From Paenibacillus mellifer (GTDB lineage: Bacteria > Bacillota > Bacilli > Paenibacillales > Paenibacillaceae): DNA of 64,000 nucleotides. The notes below the pieces were generated by a model, which had not been told where the DNA came from, did not search any database, and saw nothing but the letters and a program-made list of their open reading frames with translations. Below are positions 1-9,998 of the stretch, piece by piece (the stretch's first letter is position 1; each line of letters begins with the position of its first letter). A program made the translations under genes and the position numbers. The stretch lies in assembly GCF_023195895.1 (NCBI RefSeq), contig NZ_JALPRK010000007.1:124001-188000 (forward strand), in the 5' to 3' direction.

Positions 1-2
1 AT

Positions 3-2720
3 AATTTTGAACTTCACGAACGGTACAAACTGGAACTGGAGCGACTGCAGGAACGAAAAGTACAACTGCAGAGCATTCAGGAGAGTTATCGGATGTATGT
101 AAGATACCGGGAGACGGCGAAGGAGCAGGACTATGTGATTCGTCGTTTGAGATTAGAGATAGAGTGTGAATACAAAGAACAAAAGGAGCGCAACCTGGCC
201 CACTCGCAGCAACAGTTAGCCTTGAATGTGGATAATATTGCTTTAGCAGAAACCAAGCGCCAAGAAGCAAGCGAGGAAAGCAAAAAAGCGTACCAACGTT
301 GGCAAGATAATGCGGCTGAAAAAAGAAAAAAAGAGCTTGAATTGAAAGTAAAGGAAGGTCAAGCAAAGCTTGAGGAATCCAGAAGGCTTAAACAAACGTA
401 TGAAAATCAGCTGCTACAAGAGGTTGAGCTTGTAGGACAACTTATCGGTTGGTCTGACAATGAATACTGGATATTAGAAACTCAGGAAAAAGCGGCTAAT
501 AATAAGCATCAGGAGACGTTGCAATGTCTACTGGAAATCGTCCGGTTTTCGAAATTGGAAGAGCATGAGGATGAAGAATGGCAGAAGCGATTGGAGACTA
601 TAGGAGGCGAATTGTCGAAGTGGCATCAGCGCCTTGTTGTTGGCGAGTCTCGTTTACAAGAACAGCTTAAAGCCGACGAAGAACAAATTCGGGAATTGGA
701 GCGGGTTATTAGAGAACTGGAACAGAAACGGCGCAGTTATTCGGAACCGGTTCGCCAATTGAAAGCTTTATTAGAGGAAAGATTAAATGGCCGTTCGGAG
801 GTATGGATTTTTTGCGAAGAGACCGAACTGATGGATGAGGAATGGCGAAACGCTATTGAAGGATACCTCAATACCCAGAGGTTTGACATATTGGTCGAGC
901 CCAATTATGTTTCGGAAGCGTTACGCATTTATGAGCAGGAGAAGTGGAAGTACAAATTGGAAGGCGTAGGTCTGGTAGATACTGAAAAGGAAAAAAGATT
1001 TCTTGGCACTTCCGAGAAGGGGGCATTAGCCCATGAGGTGGAAGCTATCCATCCTGTCATTCAGGCTCACGTTGAGCATCTGCTTGGCAGGGTTATGAAA
1101 GCGGCAAATGAACAAGAGCTTCGACGCCATCGTACTGCGGTAACGAAGAGTTGTATGGTATACAGTAATTATGTAGCGAGACAAATGGCCAAGAAGCAGT
1201 ATGAAGTTCCGTATATGGGGGCAAAGGCAATTATTCGCCAGTTGGAAATTCGACGAGCTGAATTGACAGAGCTCCAGGAAGCGCATGCCCATCGCAGGCA
1301 ATTGCATAGTGTTTTCCAGACTCGAATGCGCCTAACCAAGGAAAAAGAATCCCAATATGCTCGTCTTGCAGCAAATACGGGTCTTATGCGGGAACTGGAC
1401 AAGCTTGCTTTCGAGCTAGAACAAGATCGGAACAGTTTAAGAACGCTGGATTTGACAGAATCTGAGCGTTTAAAAAGTGAGTATGGGCGTTGGAGCAAGC
1501 AGGAGCAGGAGTGGCTAACCAAACTAGGAGAATATAAAGAGAGAAAAGGAAAGCTGGAGGAAGAATGCAAGCAAGGCGTTGCCAGTGTCCACATACAAGA
1601 AAACAAGATCCGAGATGCAGAGGAAAGTTGCCATCAATGGGTAAACGATTGGGGTTTAGAATGCGAGCAACGGGCAGTGCAACGATATGAAGAAGCCATG
1701 AAGCAAACAATACCCACCGCGCAAAAGCTGCAGAATTATACAAGCAGTTGGAGAGGGCAGCAGACACTTCGTGATGATCAGTTCAAAGCAGTTGTTACAT
1801 TACGAACTCGTTATAATGCCAGTAGCGCCGATATTCATGATGAAGAAAATACGGTCTACGATCAGTTATTTGAAACGATTGAGCATCTGAATATTCCAGA
1901 GTATCAGTCAAAGGTGGAAGCGGCTCGAGCAGAGTCCGAGGAAGAGTTTAAATCACACTTTATTTTCAAATTGCGTGAAGCTATTGAGATGGCCCGTCGT
2001 GAGTTTGATCAGCTTAACTATGCCTTGCGTCATTTTCCTTTTTCGGATGATCGGTATCATTTCGAAGTAAGAGCCAATGAACGTTATAAAAAGTTTTATG
2101 ACGCTATTATGGACCCTATGCTTATGGAAAAAGGTTCATTGTTTGAGCTTCCTGAAAGCGAGCGTACAGCCAACCTTCATGAATTGTTTGAAAAACTGGT
2201 GCGGGGTGAGGTTGGTGAACTAGATGAGTTTACAGATTATCGACAGTACCTGGATTTCGATATAGTTATTACTTCAGGCAATGGGGCGAAGTCCAGATTT
2301 TCGCAAGTGTTGAAGGAGAAATCTGGCGGGGAGACGCAAACGCCTTTCTATATTGCTATTTTAGCATCATTTCATCACTTGTATTCAAACAATAAGACAT
2401 CGCGGCTGGTCGTTTTTGACGAAGCGTTCAACAAGATGGACGAGCAACGAATTCAATCAAGCCTTCGGTTAATCAAGAGATTAGGGTTGCAATTGATTGC
2501 CGCTGTTCCTGATGAGAAGATGCAGCATATGGCGCCAGAAGTGTCGACTACCTTGTTTGTCAGCAAGCACAACTATCAATGCTACGTGGATATGATTGAT
2601 CGTTGGGAGGAGCTTGACGAATCAGAAACTGATAAAGCACACGATATCACTTTGGACGACGATGTCGATGAAATAAGTGGGGCTATGGACATTGCCGAGC
2701 GGCAAGAAACGTTATTTTAG
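3..2720 (+). CDS. jetC: JetC, SMC-like ATPase of a Wadjet system (5' truncated)
   Basis: C-terminal part of an SMC/MukB-like ATPase. The frame is open to the first base of the window, so the true start lies upstream and the first internal ATG at 93 is not the start. About 900 residues are visible, mostly charged Glu/Lys/Arg-rich coiled coil. Near the C-terminus come an ABC signature (SGGETQTPF), a Walker B and D-loop stretch (VVFDEAFNKMDEQR) and a final beta-rich ATPase lobe. JetD follows after 38 bp, the standard order of the JetABCD anti-plasmid system, in which JetABC forms a DNA loop-extruding complex that delivers circular DNA to the JetD nuclease. JetA and JetB would lie to the left of the window. 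The Walker A motif is not visible because the N-terminus is missing. Confidence 0.88.
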   Translation, partial: NFELHERYKLELERLQERKVQLQSIQESYRMYVRYRETAKEQDYVIRRLRLEIECEYKEQKERNLAHSQQQLALNVDNIALAETKRQEASEESKKAYQRWQDNAAEKRKKELELKVKEGQAKLEESRRLKQTYENQLLQEVELVGQLIGWSDNEYWILETQEKAANNKHQETLQCLLEIVRFSKLEEHEDEEWQKRLETIGGELSKWHQRLVVGESRLQEQLKADEEQIRELERVIRELEQKRRSYSEPVRQLKALLEERLNGRSEVWIFCEETELMDEEWRNAIEGYLNTQRFDILVEPNYVSEALRIYEQEKWKYKLEGVGLVDTEKEKRFLGTSEKGALAHEVEAIHPVIQAHVEHLLGRVMKAANEQELRRHRTAVTKSCMVYSNYVARQMAKKQYEVPYMGAKAIIRQLEIRRAELTELQEAHAHRRQLHSVFQTRMRLTKEKESQYARLAANTGLMRELDKLAFELEQDRNSLRTLDLTESERLKSEYGRWSKQEQEWLTKLGEYKERKGKLEEECKQGVASVHIQENKIRDAEESCHQWVNDWGLECEQRAVQRYEEAMKQTIPTAQKLQNYTSSWRGQQTLRDDQFKAVVTLRTRYNASSADIHDEENTVYDQLFETIEHLNIPEYQSKVEAARAESEEEFKSHFIFKLREAIEMARREFDQLNYALRHFPFSDDRYHFEVRANERYKKFYDAIMDPMLMEKGSLFELPESERTANLHELFEKLVRGEVGELDEFTDYRQYLDFDIVITSGNGAKSRFSQVLKEKSGGETQTPFYIAILASFHHLYSNNKTSRLVVFDEAFNKMDEQRIQSSLRLIKRLGLQLIAAVPDEKMQHMAPEVSTTLFVSKHNYQCYVDMIDRWEELDESETDKAHDITLDDDVDEISGAMDIAERQETLF

Positions 2721-2758
2721 ACAACACCCCCCAATGTCAGAGACAGGAGAGGTAATGA

Positions 2759-4060
2759 GTGCAGATTGAATCGGATCGATTGGAGGAGGCCTTCAAACAA
2801 CATTTTTCTCGCAAGCTCCTAAGTACGCTTCTGGAAAAATATGAACAGAGCCAGTCCTTCCAAAGCGGAGAGCCTGGCAAACAACGGCCGCAACTCGTCA
2901 TGTCTAAAAGTCCGTTTAACTCGGACTATACAGATGAAATGGATTTTATGAAACGTCAATGGATGAACGAGATCCTGATTGATTTGGAGTACAAGGGAAT
3001 CATCTCTTTGAGATGGGGAAAGTTCAGTAATTTTCAAGAAGTTGAGCGCATTTATCTCAACTGGGACATGCTTGTTGAAGCTTATTCTCTTTCCGGGAGA
3101 ATGTCGCTTAGAAAAAAACTGAATCGCTTACGAGAGATATTTGAACCTCTTGTACAACATCCGTGGGCTTGGGTTGCAGATTGGGGAGAAAGGGTTCGGG
3201 CAGGACTACTGGAAGGAAAGACGTCATATCTCGATCTGGATAATCCATCTGGCTACGTTGATCTGGTGCGGACGTTGCTACAACTGTCGAAGCTTGACGG
3301 AAAGGTTGTTTCACTCAGATTGTTTAGCCAGCAGTTATTTCAGGATTCCAAGCATCTGGAACGGGAAGTATTAAAACGACTGCTAAATGTAGTGAAGCAA
3401 GCCTCGGGGGAACAGAGAGAAACAGATGAGGAATGGCTTGATTTCATCGGACTAACCCGTAATCCGCAGTATGTTTATCTATGCGGTCCTCTCAGGGCTC
3501 GGAGTAAAAGCGGAGGTTGGATTTCTACAGAAGAACTGATGGGTGGTGTTGGGTTATCCCGTCAGACGGTTGAACTCATTAACGATATGACTACCGATGC
3601 ACGTCGAATAATTACGATTGAGAATTTGTCCAGCTACCATCAATGGGTCGAACAACGTGAATTATATGCTGCTGAAGAGTTGATCATCTACACGGGGGGA
3701 TTTCCCCATCGACTTTTGCAGCACTTCCTGAAAATGTTGTCGAATGCAGTGGATAAGGGAGATAAGCCCATTCCAATCATGCATTGGGGGGATATTGATC
3801 TAGGGGGCATCCGCATTTTTGAATTTATCAAAACTCGGCTGTTTCCCTCGTTGGAGCCAATTTGGATGAATTCCGCCGTCCTCCTGAATTACGAGCGGCA
3901 GGCCGCCTCAGTATCTGATGAATATGCATCTCGAATTCAAGCGGCTCTGGATGACCCTGGATACGCAGCTTGGATTCCAGTAATGCAAACCATGCTGGAG
4001 CGGAGAATTCGGCTGGAACAAGAAAGCATTACTGAAATTGAACTGTCGTCGGAAGACTAA
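2759..4060 (+). CDS. jetD: JetD, Toprim-like nuclease subunit of Wadjet
   Basis: Protein of 433 residues in which the C-terminal third carries the DUF2220/Toprim-like fold of JetD. An IENLSSY motif has its glutamate at about residue 288, and HWGDIDLGG places aspartates at about 345 and 347, the expected metal-binding residues of the nuclease. The N-terminal part matches the winged-helix-like DUF3322 region in position only. The start is GTG, preceded by AGGAGAGG at a suitable distance; an ATG a few bases upstream is out of frame and stops at once. In known Wadjet systems JetD cleaves DNA extruded by the JetABC complex. It is 38 bp downstream of jetC and clearly in the same operon. No terminator is obvious after it. 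Confidence 0.88.
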   Translation: MQIESDRLEEAFKQHFSRKLLSTLLEKYEQSQSFQSGEPGKQRPQLVMSKSPFNSDYTDEMDFMKRQWMNEILIDLEYKGIISLRWGKFSNFQEVERIYLNWDMLVEAYSLSGRMSLRKKLNRLREIFEPLVQHPWAWVADWGERVRAGLLEGKTSYLDLDNPSGYVDLVRTLLQLSKLDGKVVSLRLFSQQLFQDSKHLEREVLKRLLNVVKQASGEQRETDEEWLDFIGLTRNPQYVYLCGPLRARSKSGGWISTEELMGGVGLSRQTVELINDMTTDARRIITIENLSSYHQWVEQRELYAAEELIIYTGGFPHRLLQHFLKMLSNAVDKGDKPIPIMHWGDIDLGGIRIFEFIKTRLFPSLEPIWMNSAVLLNYERQAASVSDEYASRIQAALDDPGYAAWIPVMQTMLERRIRLEQESITEIELSSED

Positions 4061-4356
4061 CGATCGATGTAAGGTGATCTGGTATAGGTTGACCGATTAA
4101 TAAATTTAGCCTCCTGATACTTCGCGACTGAGGTGAGTCTTGAGGTCGGCCGGATTTCGATCGCTTATAAATTTATAATAAGGCGGCAGTAGACTAAGCG
4201 GCGCAGGGATAACTCCCTATACACCGTTATTTTTCATATATGTTCTTTGATTCTCAAATGAGTTGTTCGCAAAGCGAGCCAAATCTTACTTTATGGGACA
4301 GCCCTGAAATTTTCAAAACCATTGCTCCAATAACATTTGGGATGGTTGTGGAGTTG
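4061..4356. other. Non-coding spacer after jetD
   Basis: About 300 bases with no supportable gene. Composition is mixed and there is no clear terminator or promoter. A 66-codon open frame starting at 4240 runs into the 199-bp direct repeat and has no ribosome site, so it is not called. Confidence 0.6.
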
Positions 4357-4555
4357 GCTGATTCGAGTGTCGTTCTCTCCGAGTTCTCTCAAACGTCCAA
4401 TTTTAGTCGCCTTTCGATGATTTCCCGCAATACCTTGTAGCACTGGGGAAAGGTGGTGTGAAACGCCGAAATCCCTTGACCTTATAGGATTTTTGAGGTT
4501 TTTTGTTCCTCTATAGGGACATGCTTTCCGCTTGCTTCCTTTTAATGTGCGTGAT
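4357..4555 (+). repeat. 199-bp direct repeat, copy 1, with recombinase-core-like palindrome
   Basis: This block matches 12744-12942 over exactly the same length (199 bp) with scattered substitutions and the same orientation. Inside it, 4468-4494 is an interrupted inverted repeat: GAAATCCCTTG on the left, and on the right a block whose reverse complement is AAAAATCCTA, separated by about 6 bp. That is the usual layout of a tyrosine-recombinase core site. A related palindrome with the same preceding AAACGC occurs at 19454-19482. The block lies between the Wadjet genes and the RES/Gabija genes, so with copy 2 it brackets an 8.4-kb segment. The attachment-site role is inferred from structure and from the recombinase genes nearby. 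Confidence 0.8.
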
Positions 4556-4667
4556 CGTCGAATTATCAGTGCGATCTCACAGACAAGAGGAGGAATAAAA
4601 GGATTTTGATCAGATATGTCGAATTATGAAAAATATTGCACCATGTTAAATTTTACTAAATGGGCGA

Positions 4668-5969
4668 GTGGGAGATATGAACGAGTGCTACGTCATTTGC
4701 AGGAGTTGTTTTGACGATCTAATCGAAGTCATTAACAGGCTAAATATAAAAGTAAGTATTAGCAGAAGACCTCGGATCATAAGAGAAACAGAAAAAACAA
4801 AGTATAATTGTTTACTGTGTAATTTAAAGCTTGAAGCTTACGTTGAGTATTATCCTGAAGAGTATTTTGAAGAGAAGATCATACCCATCTTCGTGTTAAT
4901 CGGAGGCAAGCTTTCAACAAAAATTTATGGGTGTTTCAAATGTGTTGGCGCGCAGCTTGATTATGATGTTTATCGTTGGAATAAAGATGAAGAAGACCCG
5001 AGTAATTTTATTGAAAACAACGCAGGACAATCCGTTGAAAGCTTTTTGTGGGGGGAAGGAATAGACGATAAGTTCCAAAAGCTAATACTTGAACATCTAC
5101 GATGTCAAACTTGCCACTATGGTGAAGAGCCAATTGATTATTCCCATAATCCGGATGGAGGTACTTTTGAATCTTATGATCAAGTATATGATGAATATGA
5201 AACAAATTCGGTATTTGGATTAGATGACTTTGACTTTATTGAGTTTTCTCAGTTTGCCCAAAAATATAATATTGATCTTAGTTGGCAGGAACTCCATGAG
5301 TTTAAACAGCATCTTTTGAAATATCCTCTTCTGGCATATAAGCATGAAACGGGGAAAAAAGTATATGATCTTCTGCAAAAACATTATGAAAAGGGAGACT
5401 ATATAGCATTAAGAAGTGGGACTCAACTTTTCAGGGGAAGGGCACGAAAAAAAGATAGGAAACATGTATTTGGAGAAGATGAAATCTGGAATCCACCCGA
5501 GGGATTGCCTCAGCACGGACGTTATAATGCTGTTGGCATATCTGTTTTATATCTGAGTAATCGAATGAAAGCCATCCCGTATGAAATTCATCCGTTAAAC
5601 GATGAAAATATTGACATTGCTCTTTTTAAAACGAGAAAAAAATTGAAGTTGTTTAACATCGGTTTGTTTGATCATAGTTTCCAGGGTTTTTTTAATGAGA
5701 TAAACGAAGAGAGTAAGCCCTTAAAAAAGGCTTATCTACTAACCAATTATATTGGTAATTGCTGTGCTGAAATTGGATTTCATGGTGTGGCTTATCAAGG
5801 TGTAAGCGATAGAAAATATACAAACTATGCATTGTTTAATTTTGAAAAGAACAATGAAATACGAATTGTTGAGGTTGTCAGTTTTGAAGTGGAAATTATA
5901 TATAACCTGAAGACAGAAGCCAAAAGTACAAAACATAAAGGGAATGAAGATACCTTTCCAGAGTTCTAA
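4668..5969 (+). CDS. RES-domain protein with N-terminal Cys clusters (candidate NAD-consuming effector)
   Basis: 433 residues. The C-terminal part (about 250-420) resembles a RES domain: LFRGRA with its arginine near 256, then GRYNAVGISVLYLS, a glutamate near 305 (IPYEIH), and GVAYQGVSD plus NYALF toward the end. RES proteins of the Xre/RES toxin-antitoxin family degrade NAD+. The N-terminal half has CxxC-type pairs (CRSC, CLLC, CFKC, CQTC), suggesting zinc binding, perhaps a sensing module. It sits 41 bp upstream of a Gabija-like gene pair on the same strand, so it is probably part of that operon rather than a classic toxin with an Xre antitoxin, for which no gene is seen. Start is GTG at 4668 or ATG at 4677; neither has a strong ribosome site. 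RES assignment is fairly secure; the defence role is inferred. Confidence 0.72.
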   Translation: MGDMNECYVICRSCFDDLIEVINRLNIKVSISRRPRIIRETEKTKYNCLLCNLKLEAYVEYYPEEYFEEKIIPIFVLIGGKLSTKIYGCFKCVGAQLDYDVYRWNKDEEDPSNFIENNAGQSVESFLWGEGIDDKFQKLILEHLRCQTCHYGEEPIDYSHNPDGGTFESYDQVYDEYETNSVFGLDDFDFIEFSQFAQKYNIDLSWQELHEFKQHLLKYPLLAYKHETGKKVYDLLQKHYEKGDYIALRSGTQLFRGRARKKDRKHVFGEDEIWNPPEGLPQHGRYNAVGISVLYLSNRMKAIPYEIHPLNDENIDIALFKTRKKLKLFNIGLFDHSFQGFFNEINEESKPLKKAYLLTNYIGNCCAEIGFHGVAYQGVSDRKYTNYALFNFEKNNEIRIVEVVSFEVEIIYNLKTEAKSTKHKGNEDTFPEF

Positions 5970-6010
5970 CACGTATATCAAATTTCAAAGGCTTAGAAAG
6001 AGGTGGGGTA

Positions 6011-8002
6011 ATGTACATATCTGAGCTAAAAGTGGCTGGGTATAAAAATGCGAAGGAAACCTCACGAATAAAATTTAACAAAGGACTTAATGTTTTAGTC
6101 GGTGAGAATGGATCAGGGAAAACCACTATAATAAATGCATTGAGGTTAATTCTCAAAGAAAATGAGTTTTCATATATGAATATATCGGAGGATGACTTCT
6201 TTATATCGCTCGATAAACAAGTTTCTTCTGAAAATATTAAAATTGATATCACCTTTGATTCATTAACCCCAGATGAAGAAGTAACCTTCTTATCATGGTG
6301 TGATGCTGAGTTCAAAGCACAACTCCATTTAGAAGTAAACGCCAATCCCAACCGGAAAGGCTACTATAAAAAAGAAATTTGGGGAGGACAATCAAAAGCA
6401 AGTATTTTCGAAGAAGAAACCTTCGAATGTATTGATTGCATTTATTTTCCACCATTAAGAGATGCTGAAGAGAAATTAGTGAACGGAAAAAAATCTCGTC
6501 TTGCTCAGCTTTTAAAAAAGCAATATGGTGATAATAAAGAGAAACTTGTCGATAGCGTCAAAGGTTTTAACGACATAATCACTAGTAATGCTGATGGGAA
6601 CTATAATGAAATAGAAGCAGCTAAAAAGAACATAAACACAAAATTAGTGGAAACCTTGGGAAGTCATCTTGGACAAAGTGTCAATTTGCAGTTTGCAGAG
6701 ACAACTTTTAATAAAGTGGTTGAGAGTATTAAAATGGTGTTTTTTCCTCTTAGCGGAGAGACGGATCCCAATAAGTTCAGAGATATTGCAACAAATAGTC
6801 TAGGTTACAACAACCTTTTATACATCGCTACAGTATTCGCCGAACTTGAGTTGCTAAAAGACAATAACTTGGTGACGGTATTACTGATTGAGGAGCCTGA
6901 AGCTCATTTACATCCTCAATTGCAAGTAAAATTTATTAAGTACCTAAAGCAGTTGACAGATATGTTGCATAATACTCAAGTGGTCATTACAACACATTCC
7001 CCTGTCTTAGCTTCATCAATAAGTATAGACAACTTAATTCATATCGTGCAAAAGGATGAGAATTTTGTTGCAACTGCTTTGAAAGATATCAATATGGGCA
7101 ATAGTAAAGGTTATTTAAATCGGTGGTTAGATGTTACAAAATCAACGTTACTTTTTTCAAAAGGAATCATTTTAGTAGAAGGTATCAGTGAAGCCATGTT
7201 AATTCCTGTGTTAGCGCAAATAACGCTGGCAAAATATAATATTTCAGTAATTGAAACTTCAAAAAAACCATTGCCGAGTTCCTTGGAAGAGGCAGGGGTC
7301 TCAGTTATAAATATAAATGGCATTAATTTTAAACATTTTTTGAAGTTGTTCTCCGATTGTGATGATAGTTCGGGAGAAGAAACATTACCAATCCGTTGTT
7401 CTGGTATTACTGATAATGATCCGGGGAAAACGGAAATTTCTTTATTCGATAAAGTTGGAATGCCAATTTTGAGTGATGACGGAAGGCCCAAAAAAAAGTT
7501 AATCGAGACATACCCACTTCCCAGTAATACTTCAAAAGGAAACAATAGCGCCTTAGCATTAATTGAAGATGTTAACAAAAGCAAGTGGGCACGATTATTT
7601 CATTCGCCATTAAAAACTTTTGAATATGATCTTGCTATGGAAAAAAACACAAAATTAATGGCGCAAACGCTTAAAATTTTGTGGCCTACTGGAAATGGAA
7701 AGGTAAGTAAGGATTGTGAAAAAATTATTGAGTACGATAATAAATACGTTGATGAGAATCTTTTGAGTGAGGATGCAAAGTTTATTATTGAGCATATTGA
7801 GGATGAGAATATAGGTAAAGGAACTTTTGCTCAACAATTTGCAGAAATAATCGAAACTCAAATCAATAATGAACTGTTTAAGATTGCTTCAGAAAAATCT
7901 AATTCGACGGCAATATTGCAAAATATCAGCAAGCTGATAAATGTCCCAAAATATATTGAGGATGCAGTAATTTGGTCTTGTGGTGGTGATTTACATGACT
8001 AA
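6011..8002 (+). CDS. OLD-family ATPase-Toprim nuclease, GajA-like
   Basis: 663 residues. The N-terminal ABC-type ATPase has Walker A GENGSGKT at residues 31-38, a Walker B with LLIEEPEAHLHP at about 290-305, and an H-loop in ITTHSPVLAS. From about residue 385 a Toprim domain follows, with the acidic turn LVEGISEAM and the second acidic cluster ITDNDPG near 465. OLD nucleases paired with a UvrD helicase form the Gabija anti-phage system, in which GajA is a nucleotide-controlled DNA nickase. The next gene overlaps the 3' end by 8 bp and encodes such a helicase. This protein is longer than the typical GajA (nearer 580 residues), so it may be a divergent branch. Start ATG has AGAGGTGGGG upstream. 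AT-rich codon use marks it as acquired. Confidence 0.83.
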   Translation: MYISELKVAGYKNAKETSRIKFNKGLNVLVGENGSGKTTIINALRLILKENEFSYMNISEDDFFISLDKQVSSENIKIDITFDSLTPDEEVTFLSWCDAEFKAQLHLEVNANPNRKGYYKKEIWGGQSKASIFEEETFECIDCIYFPPLRDAEEKLVNGKKSRLAQLLKKQYGDNKEKLVDSVKGFNDIITSNADGNYNEIEAAKKNINTKLVETLGSHLGQSVNLQFAETTFNKVVESIKMVFFPLSGETDPNKFRDIATNSLGYNNLLYIATVFAELELLKDNNLVTVLLIEEPEAHLHPQLQVKFIKYLKQLTDMLHNTQVVITTHSPVLASSISIDNLIHIVQKDENFVATALKDINMGNSKGYLNRWLDVTKSTLLFSKGIILVEGISEAMLIPVLAQITLAKYNISVIETSKKPLPSSLEEAGVSVININGINFKHFLKLFSDCDDSSGEETLPIRCSGITDNDPGKTEISLFDKVGMPILSDDGRPKKKLIETYPLPSNTSKGNNSALALIEDVNKSKWARLFHSPLKTFEYDLAMEKNTKLMAQTLKILWPTGNGKVSKDCEKIIEYDNKYVDENLLSEDAKFIIEHIEDENIGKGTFAQQFAEIIETQINNELFKIASEKSNSTAILQNISKLINVPKYIEDAVIWSCGGDLHD

Positions 8003-9986
8003 AGAAGAAATGCAAGAGGTACTGTCAAAAGTTTTATGCAGGAAAGACCACCCTCTTCATTGCGACAGTTGTTCTCATAATCCAAACAAGGAATCATCGT
8101 CGCAGGAAGAGCGGTATGTTTGCCGCATTTCAGAAAAGACGGAGCAGCAGCTCCAATATATATTTTCCTCAATTAAGCAAAACATTTTTTTAGAGGCATG
8201 CGCTGGAAGTGGGAAAACCGAAGTTGTTGGGATGAAGATGTCATATGAAATAAGCAAATGGACAGATAGAAACAACGGAATAGCTGTACTAACGTTCACA
8301 AATGAAGCTACAGAAACAATAAAAAATCGCGTTGAGCAATTTTCGAAACTATCCTCATTACACCCACACTATATTGGGACACTAACAGGATTTCTTCATG
8401 GATTTATTGCTCAAAAATTCGGCTACAAATTTTTTGGTAATAATGGGAGAAATGGCGACTTTTCATATCGGTTGGTTGATAAAATGATGGATACTTTTAA
8501 AAATCATTGGCTAGAGAATTATAAGTCAAAAATTCCCTATGTCTATGGAGTTGGAAAACAAGAAAGTATTTACGCAAATCAAATATATTATGATTATCAG
8601 AAAAAAGATTACTATATACAATTCTCCGAAAATTACAAATTAACTATTACTGAATACTATAACTCAAAAAACTTTCAGAGATTTGTTCAAGATACTCGAA
8701 ATAAATATAATAATAACGAGTTATATAAAATTGAATACGTTAAGAAACAACTCATAAGTGACAAAGTTAAATTTTTAAAAGATGGATTTGCAAATTTTGA
8801 AGATATGAATAACATTGCTTTTAAGGCTTTGCAAGAAAATATAAAAGTAGCTTCAATAATATCCAAGAGGTTTCCAATAATTATAATTGATGAGTGTCAG
8901 GACTTATCGTGGATCGAAATTCAAATCCTTGAGAAATTAAAAGATGCTGGAAACATACTTCATTTTATTGGTGATTTAAATCAAGCCATCTACGATTTTA
9001 AGAATGCCAACCCAACATATACAAAGGAGTTCCTGTCTAACTTTATTTGTTATAAATTAACTGATAATTTTAGAAGCTGTCAACCGATTGTTGATGTATC
9101 AAATCGTATATCTTCTATCACAACAACAATAGCAGGAAGAACCAACAATAAATTAAGTGACAATAGTGTTTGTTACTATGAATATGATGACTTACAAGTA
9201 CTTCAAGAAAAATATTTGTCATTCTTAAACCTATTCAATATCCAACCTGAAAGTTCCTCTATTTTAGTTCGTCAACTTTCATTAAAATCAAATTTGCAAG
9301 TACGTTTAGATCAAAGAAGCGTTCATTTGATATTAGATGCAATTCAACTTTGGAAAGCGAAACAACAATCAACTAGAATAATGGCGTTAGAACTTGCAGG
9401 AAAGCAATTGCAAAAATGGTTAGGTGGATCGAAAAATAAAGATAATTATTTTTGTCCAATTGATATTAAATCTGCATTCAGATGGCGGATTTTTATCAAG
9501 GATTTCCTTCAAGCCTGTTGCTCAAACTCTTTTATAAATAATTTTGAAAATAAAAAATATGGTGAGTGGTATAAAACAGCAAGGGAACAACTCCCTTCTA
9601 TCTTGCTGAATACATATAAAAATTTAAATGAATATGATGAAAATCCGCGTGATTTTAATAGTTTACCTATTTTACGTACACCTTCAGGTACAGCAGAAAG
9701 TGCCATCGACGCGATATCAATGCTTGAGACCTCTATGTCAATAAGAATTAATACAATCCACTCTGCTAAAGGTTGTGGTTTCGAAAGTGTAATGGTCGTT
9801 TCGAGTAAAGATCAAAAGAGTATCGGTGGGCATTGGAAACAGTGGATGGAAGAGGAAGGCGAATCAAAACGAATAGGATATGTTGCAAGCACCAGAGCTA
9901 AATATTCATTAATATGGGCTGTGCCGAAACTAAATGCAAAAGACAGGAACCAATTAGAGACTTATGGATTTAAAAGAATTGAATAG
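7995..9986 (+). CDS. UvrD/Rep-like superfamily 1 helicase, GajB-like
   Basis: About 663 residues with recognisable SF1 helicase motifs in order: Walker A ACAGSGKTE near residue 70, Walker B IIIDECQDL near 298, GDLNQAIYDF, LTDNFRS, then INTIHSAKGCGFE and YVASTRAKYSL near the C-terminus. It overlaps the GajA-like gene by 8 bp, indicating translational coupling. ATG at 7995 is preferred over an in-frame GTG run starting at 7980. In Gabija, GajB is thought to sense or unwind DNA ends generated during infection and to work with GajA. Odd points are its length (typical GajB is about 500 residues) and a Cys/His-rich N-terminus (CRKDHPLHCDSC) that could bind zinc. An insertion sequence begins 12 bp past its stop codon. 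Confidence 0.82.
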   Translation: MTKEEMQEVLSKVLCRKDHPLHCDSCSHNPNKESSSQEERYVCRISEKTEQQLQYIFSSIKQNIFLEACAGSGKTEVVGMKMSYEISKWTDRNNGIAVLTFTNEATETIKNRVEQFSKLSSLHPHYIGTLTGFLHGFIAQKFGYKFFGNNGRNGDFSYRLVDKMMDTFKNHWLENYKSKIPYVYGVGKQESIYANQIYYDYQKKDYYIQFSENYKLTITEYYNSKNFQRFVQDTRNKYNNNELYKIEYVKKQLISDKVKFLKDGFANFEDMNNIAFKALQENIKVASIISKRFPIIIIDECQDLSWIEIQILEKLKDAGNILHFIGDLNQAIYDFKNANPTYTKEFLSNFICYKLTDNFRSCQPIVDVSNRISSITTTIAGRTNNKLSDNSVCYYEYDDLQVLQEKYLSFLNLFNIQPESSSILVRQLSLKSNLQVRLDQRSVHLILDAIQLWKAKQQSTRIMALELAGKQLQKWLGGSKNKDNYFCPIDIKSAFRWRIFIKDFLQACCSNSFINNFENKKYGEWYKTAREQLPSILLNTYKNLNEYDENPRDFNSLPILRTPSGTAESAIDAISMLETSMSIRINTIHSAKGCGFESVMVVSSKDQKSIGGHWKQWMEEEGESKRIGYVASTRAKYSLIWAVPKLNAKDRNQLETYGFKRIE

Positions 9987-9998
9987 TTCTATGTACTA

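Noticed and set aside
93-2720. ATG at 93 as start of the jetC gene
   Set aside because: The frame is open to the window edge with coiled-coil sequence; JetC proteins are longer.
4240-4440. 66-codon open frame
   Set aside because: It runs into the 199-bp direct repeat, has no ribosome site and no recognisable protein features.
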